DNA of 64,000 nt from Variibacter sp. (GTDB lineage: Bacteria; Pseudomonadota; Alphaproteobacteria; Rhizobiales; Xanthobacteraceae), in contig JADGHE010000005.1 in NCBI GenBank assembly GCA_019689555.1, forward strand, positions 25,133-89,132, read 5' to 3'. Below the pieces are notes generated by a model that was given only the letters and a program-made list of their open reading frames with translations, had not been told where the DNA came from and did no database searches. A program made the translations under genes and the position numbers. This document shows, one piece after another, positions 62,534 to 64,000 of the stretch (position 1 is the first letter of the stretch; every line of letters starts with the position of its first letter).

Positions 62534-62929
62534 TCACATGCCGGGTTCGATCGGCTTGTCGATGGCACCGCCGCTCTCGACCCAGTCCTTGAAGGCGCCG
62601 AGGTTATAGACCTGCTCGTAGCCCAAATCCTTGAGCACCGTGCCGGCGAGCGCGGCGCGGCCGCCCGAGGCGCAATAGACGATCACGGTCTTGTCCTTGG
62701 CGAAATTCTTGTCGTGGTAGGGCGACTCCGGGTCGGCGCGGAACTCGAGCATGCCGCGCGAGACGTGCACGGCGCCGGCGACCTTGCCGCTCTTTTCCAC
62801 CTCCGGCGCGTCGCGCACGTCGACCACCAGCGTATTGCCCTTGGCGATCATCTCGCGCGCCTGTGCCGGCGTGATCTTCGGCACGGCGGCGTTGGCGGCT
62901 TCCAGCATCTGCTTGAGGCTCGTGGCCAT
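62534..62929 (-). CDS. Rhodanese-like domain protein
   Basis: 131 residues. The rhodanese pattern ITPAQAREMIAKGNTLVVDVRDAPEVEKSGKV, HVSRGMLEFRAD and the active loop VIVYCASGGRAALAG (Cys as nucleophile) is complete. Sulfurtransferase acting on thiosulfate or a protein persulfide. GGGAGG precedes the ATG. Free-standing. Confidence 0.92.
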   Translation of the reverse strand: MATSLKQMLEAANAAVPKITPAQAREMIAKGNTLVVDVRDAPEVEKSGKVAGAVHVSRGMLEFRADPESPYHDKNFAKDKTVIVYCASGGRAALAGTVLKDLGYEQVYNLGAFKDWVESGGAIDKPIEPGM

Positions 62930-63718
62930 CCTCACCTCCCTGTCGGCGCGCCCGCCCAGTCGGCGCCCCCGCCCGCGCGCGCGGCTTTCCGCGTCGGGAT
63001 TGTAGCGCGCCGCGCCCGGCCCCGCCATGCGGCGGCGGGGACGCCGAAGCGCGGCGGGGACGCCGCGTTACCGAAGGCGGCAAAGCGCAAGACGTGCGGC
63101 CCCGCGGCGCTCGCCGGCGGCCATGCTGCCCGGCGTTTCGTCAAGGCGGAAGGACTCGCAGGATTTGAGGTTCGTAGGGCGGCCCCGGCGCAGCGGCAGC
63201 CGGCGAGCCGCGGCCCGGTAGGGCGGGTCGCGCGCAGCCCGCAGCCCGCATCGAGCGGCAGCGAAATGCGAAGCAGCGGTGCTGGCTGGTCGTTTTTCCC
63301 GGATTCGCTGGGCTCAATTTGGGCTACGGGCTACGCGCGCCCGCATTCGCGTGATCCCGGATTTCGCTGCGCTCAATCCGGGCTACACCGGGCTCGTCCC
63401 CGGCTTTCGCTGCGCTCAATCCGGGCTACACCGAGCTCGTCCCCGGGTTTCGCGGCGCGCAATCCGGGCTACTTGCTGGCGGGAGAAGGTGCCCGAGCGA
63501 AGCGAGGGCGGGTGAGGGGGCGTGAGCCGCCACTCCCAAAAAACGATAGCCGAAATTGGCACTCATCCGGCGGCGATGTCGCAAGGCGTCCGAGGTTTGT
63601 CTCCCTCACCCGGCTCGCGGCCTTCGGCCGCCCGCCACCGCGACTCGCAATCTACGCGAGTCGCAGCTGTGAGAGTTACAAGGGGCGTTATGGCTTGCTA
63701 CACCGCGCTGCGTAAGCC
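62930..63718. other. Repeat-rich gap before uvrA
   Basis: 789 bases without a supported gene. It has a 15-bp duplicated GC-rich unit at about 63028-63065, dispersed repeat copies at 63240-63479, and fragments of the inverted element (GGGAGAAGGTGCCCGAGCG at 63481, then GTGAGGGGG). Confidence 0.6.
63240..63479 (+). repeat. Cluster of dispersed repeats, including a 43-bp tandem array
   Basis: One full copy (63240-63334) is followed by three near-identical units of about 43 bp (63356, 63398, 63441). Each has TTTCGCTGCGCTCAATCC or close variants and GGGCTAC. Confidence 0.8.
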
Positions 63719-64000
63719 TCACTCCGCCGCCACGCTACGGCGCTTGGCCTGGCCGGCCTTCGCCAGCACGTCGCGCAGGAACTGCCCCGTATAGCTGCGG
63801 GCGACCTTGACGATCTCCTCCGGCGGGCCCGCCGCGACGATCTCGCCGCCGCCGTCGCCGCCCTCGGGCCCCAGGTCGATGATCCAGTCGGCCGTCTTGA
63901 TGACCTCGAGATTGTGCTCGATCACCACCACGGTGTTGCCCTGGTCGACGAGCTTGTGCAGCACCTCGAGCAGCTTCGCCACGTCGTGGAAGTGCAGGCC
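63719..64000 (-). CDS. uvrA: UvrABC excinuclease subunit A (C-terminus only)
   Basis: The frame runs in from the right edge ([63 protein letters not shown]), the last 93 residues of UvrA, with the C-terminal ATPase switch region. UvrA is the damage-recognition ATPase of nucleotide excision repair. The rest lies outside the window. The stop is at 63719. Confidence 0.95.
   Translation of the reverse strand, partial: GLHFHDVAKLLEVLHKLVDQGNTVVVIEHNLEVIKTADWIIDLGPEGGDGGGEIVAAGPPEEIVKVARSYTGQFLRDVLAKAGQAKRRSVAAE

Noticed and set aside
63356..63479. CRISPR-like array of three units
   Set aside because: The 43-bp units are directly adjacent without unique spacers and belong to a dispersed repeat family.

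Overview
The window is about 66% GC by eye and reads as the chromosome of an alphaproteobacterium of the order Hyphomicrobiales (Rhizobiales), close in style to Bradyrhizobium, Rhodopseudomonas or Xanthobacteraceae. The evidence is the gene order pyrB - small membrane protein - pyrC - plsY - dprA - topA - rnr - DUF983 - NUDIX - rpmG, the thrS/yidD/Fe-S scaffold/folE/hisI neighbourhood, a DUF2336 protein beside a CheY-like regulator and an Hpt protein, and dispersed palindromic repeats of the type common in these genomes. No rRNA, tRNA, CRISPR array or prophage was seen.

Layout. 1-4 kb: a patatin-like lipase cut by the window edge, two flavoenzymes, a secreted protein of unknown role, and otsB without otsA. 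4-10 kb: thrS, yidD, a ClpP-like periplasmic protein behind a 20-bp dyad, an Fe-S scaffold, folE and hisI. 10-12 kb: the first of two paralogous B12-binding-type radical SAM proteins. 12-18.5 kb: a CitE/HpcH lyase with a MaoC hydratase, a lytic transglycosylase, DUF2336, Hpt and REC proteins, nadK and cutA. 18.5-23.5 kb: a TPR lipoprotein-like protein, a BtuB-type cobalamin receptor under a clear cobalamin riboswitch, a small periplasmic protein and a Tat-type metallo-beta-lactamase. 23.5-37 kb (minus strand): the conserved translation, nucleic-acid and pyrimidine cluster from pyrB to rpmG, interrupted between plsY and dprA by the second radical SAM paralogue on the opposite strand. 37-46 kb: aidB, two small secreted proteins, ruvX, a UPF0173 hydrolase, maeB, a PfkB sugar kinase, a RibD/DHFR-like reductase and a ceramidase-family membrane protein.

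47-57.4 kb is a probable catabolic locus. It has a complete iron(III)-type ABC importer (binding protein, double permease, ATPase), then a two-subunit CoA-transferase, an LLM flavin monooxygenase, a LysR regulator, an SDR dehydrogenase, and a thiolase-like protein paired with a zinc-ribbon OB-fold partner. The set is consistent with uptake, oxidation, CoA activation and C-C cleavage of an unknown acid or cyclic ketone.

57.8-62.5 kb is a lower-GC metal-resistance island. It carries a Zn/Cd/Pb-type P1B ATPase divergent from a MerR regulator across a 19-bp-spacer promoter, a CDF efflux gene broken by at least three frameshifts, and the 3' end of an IS66 transposase. Two similar repeats of about 90 bp in direct orientation flank it. 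The window closes with a rhodanese, a repeat-rich gap and the 3' end of uvrA.

The strongest leads are: the two radical SAM paralogues, which share a 49-bp identical core and may be linked to cobalamin supply through the riboswitch-controlled receptor; the retro-aldolase-like thiolase/OB pair; a PyrC that lacks the HxH zinc motif; and the decaying metal island.
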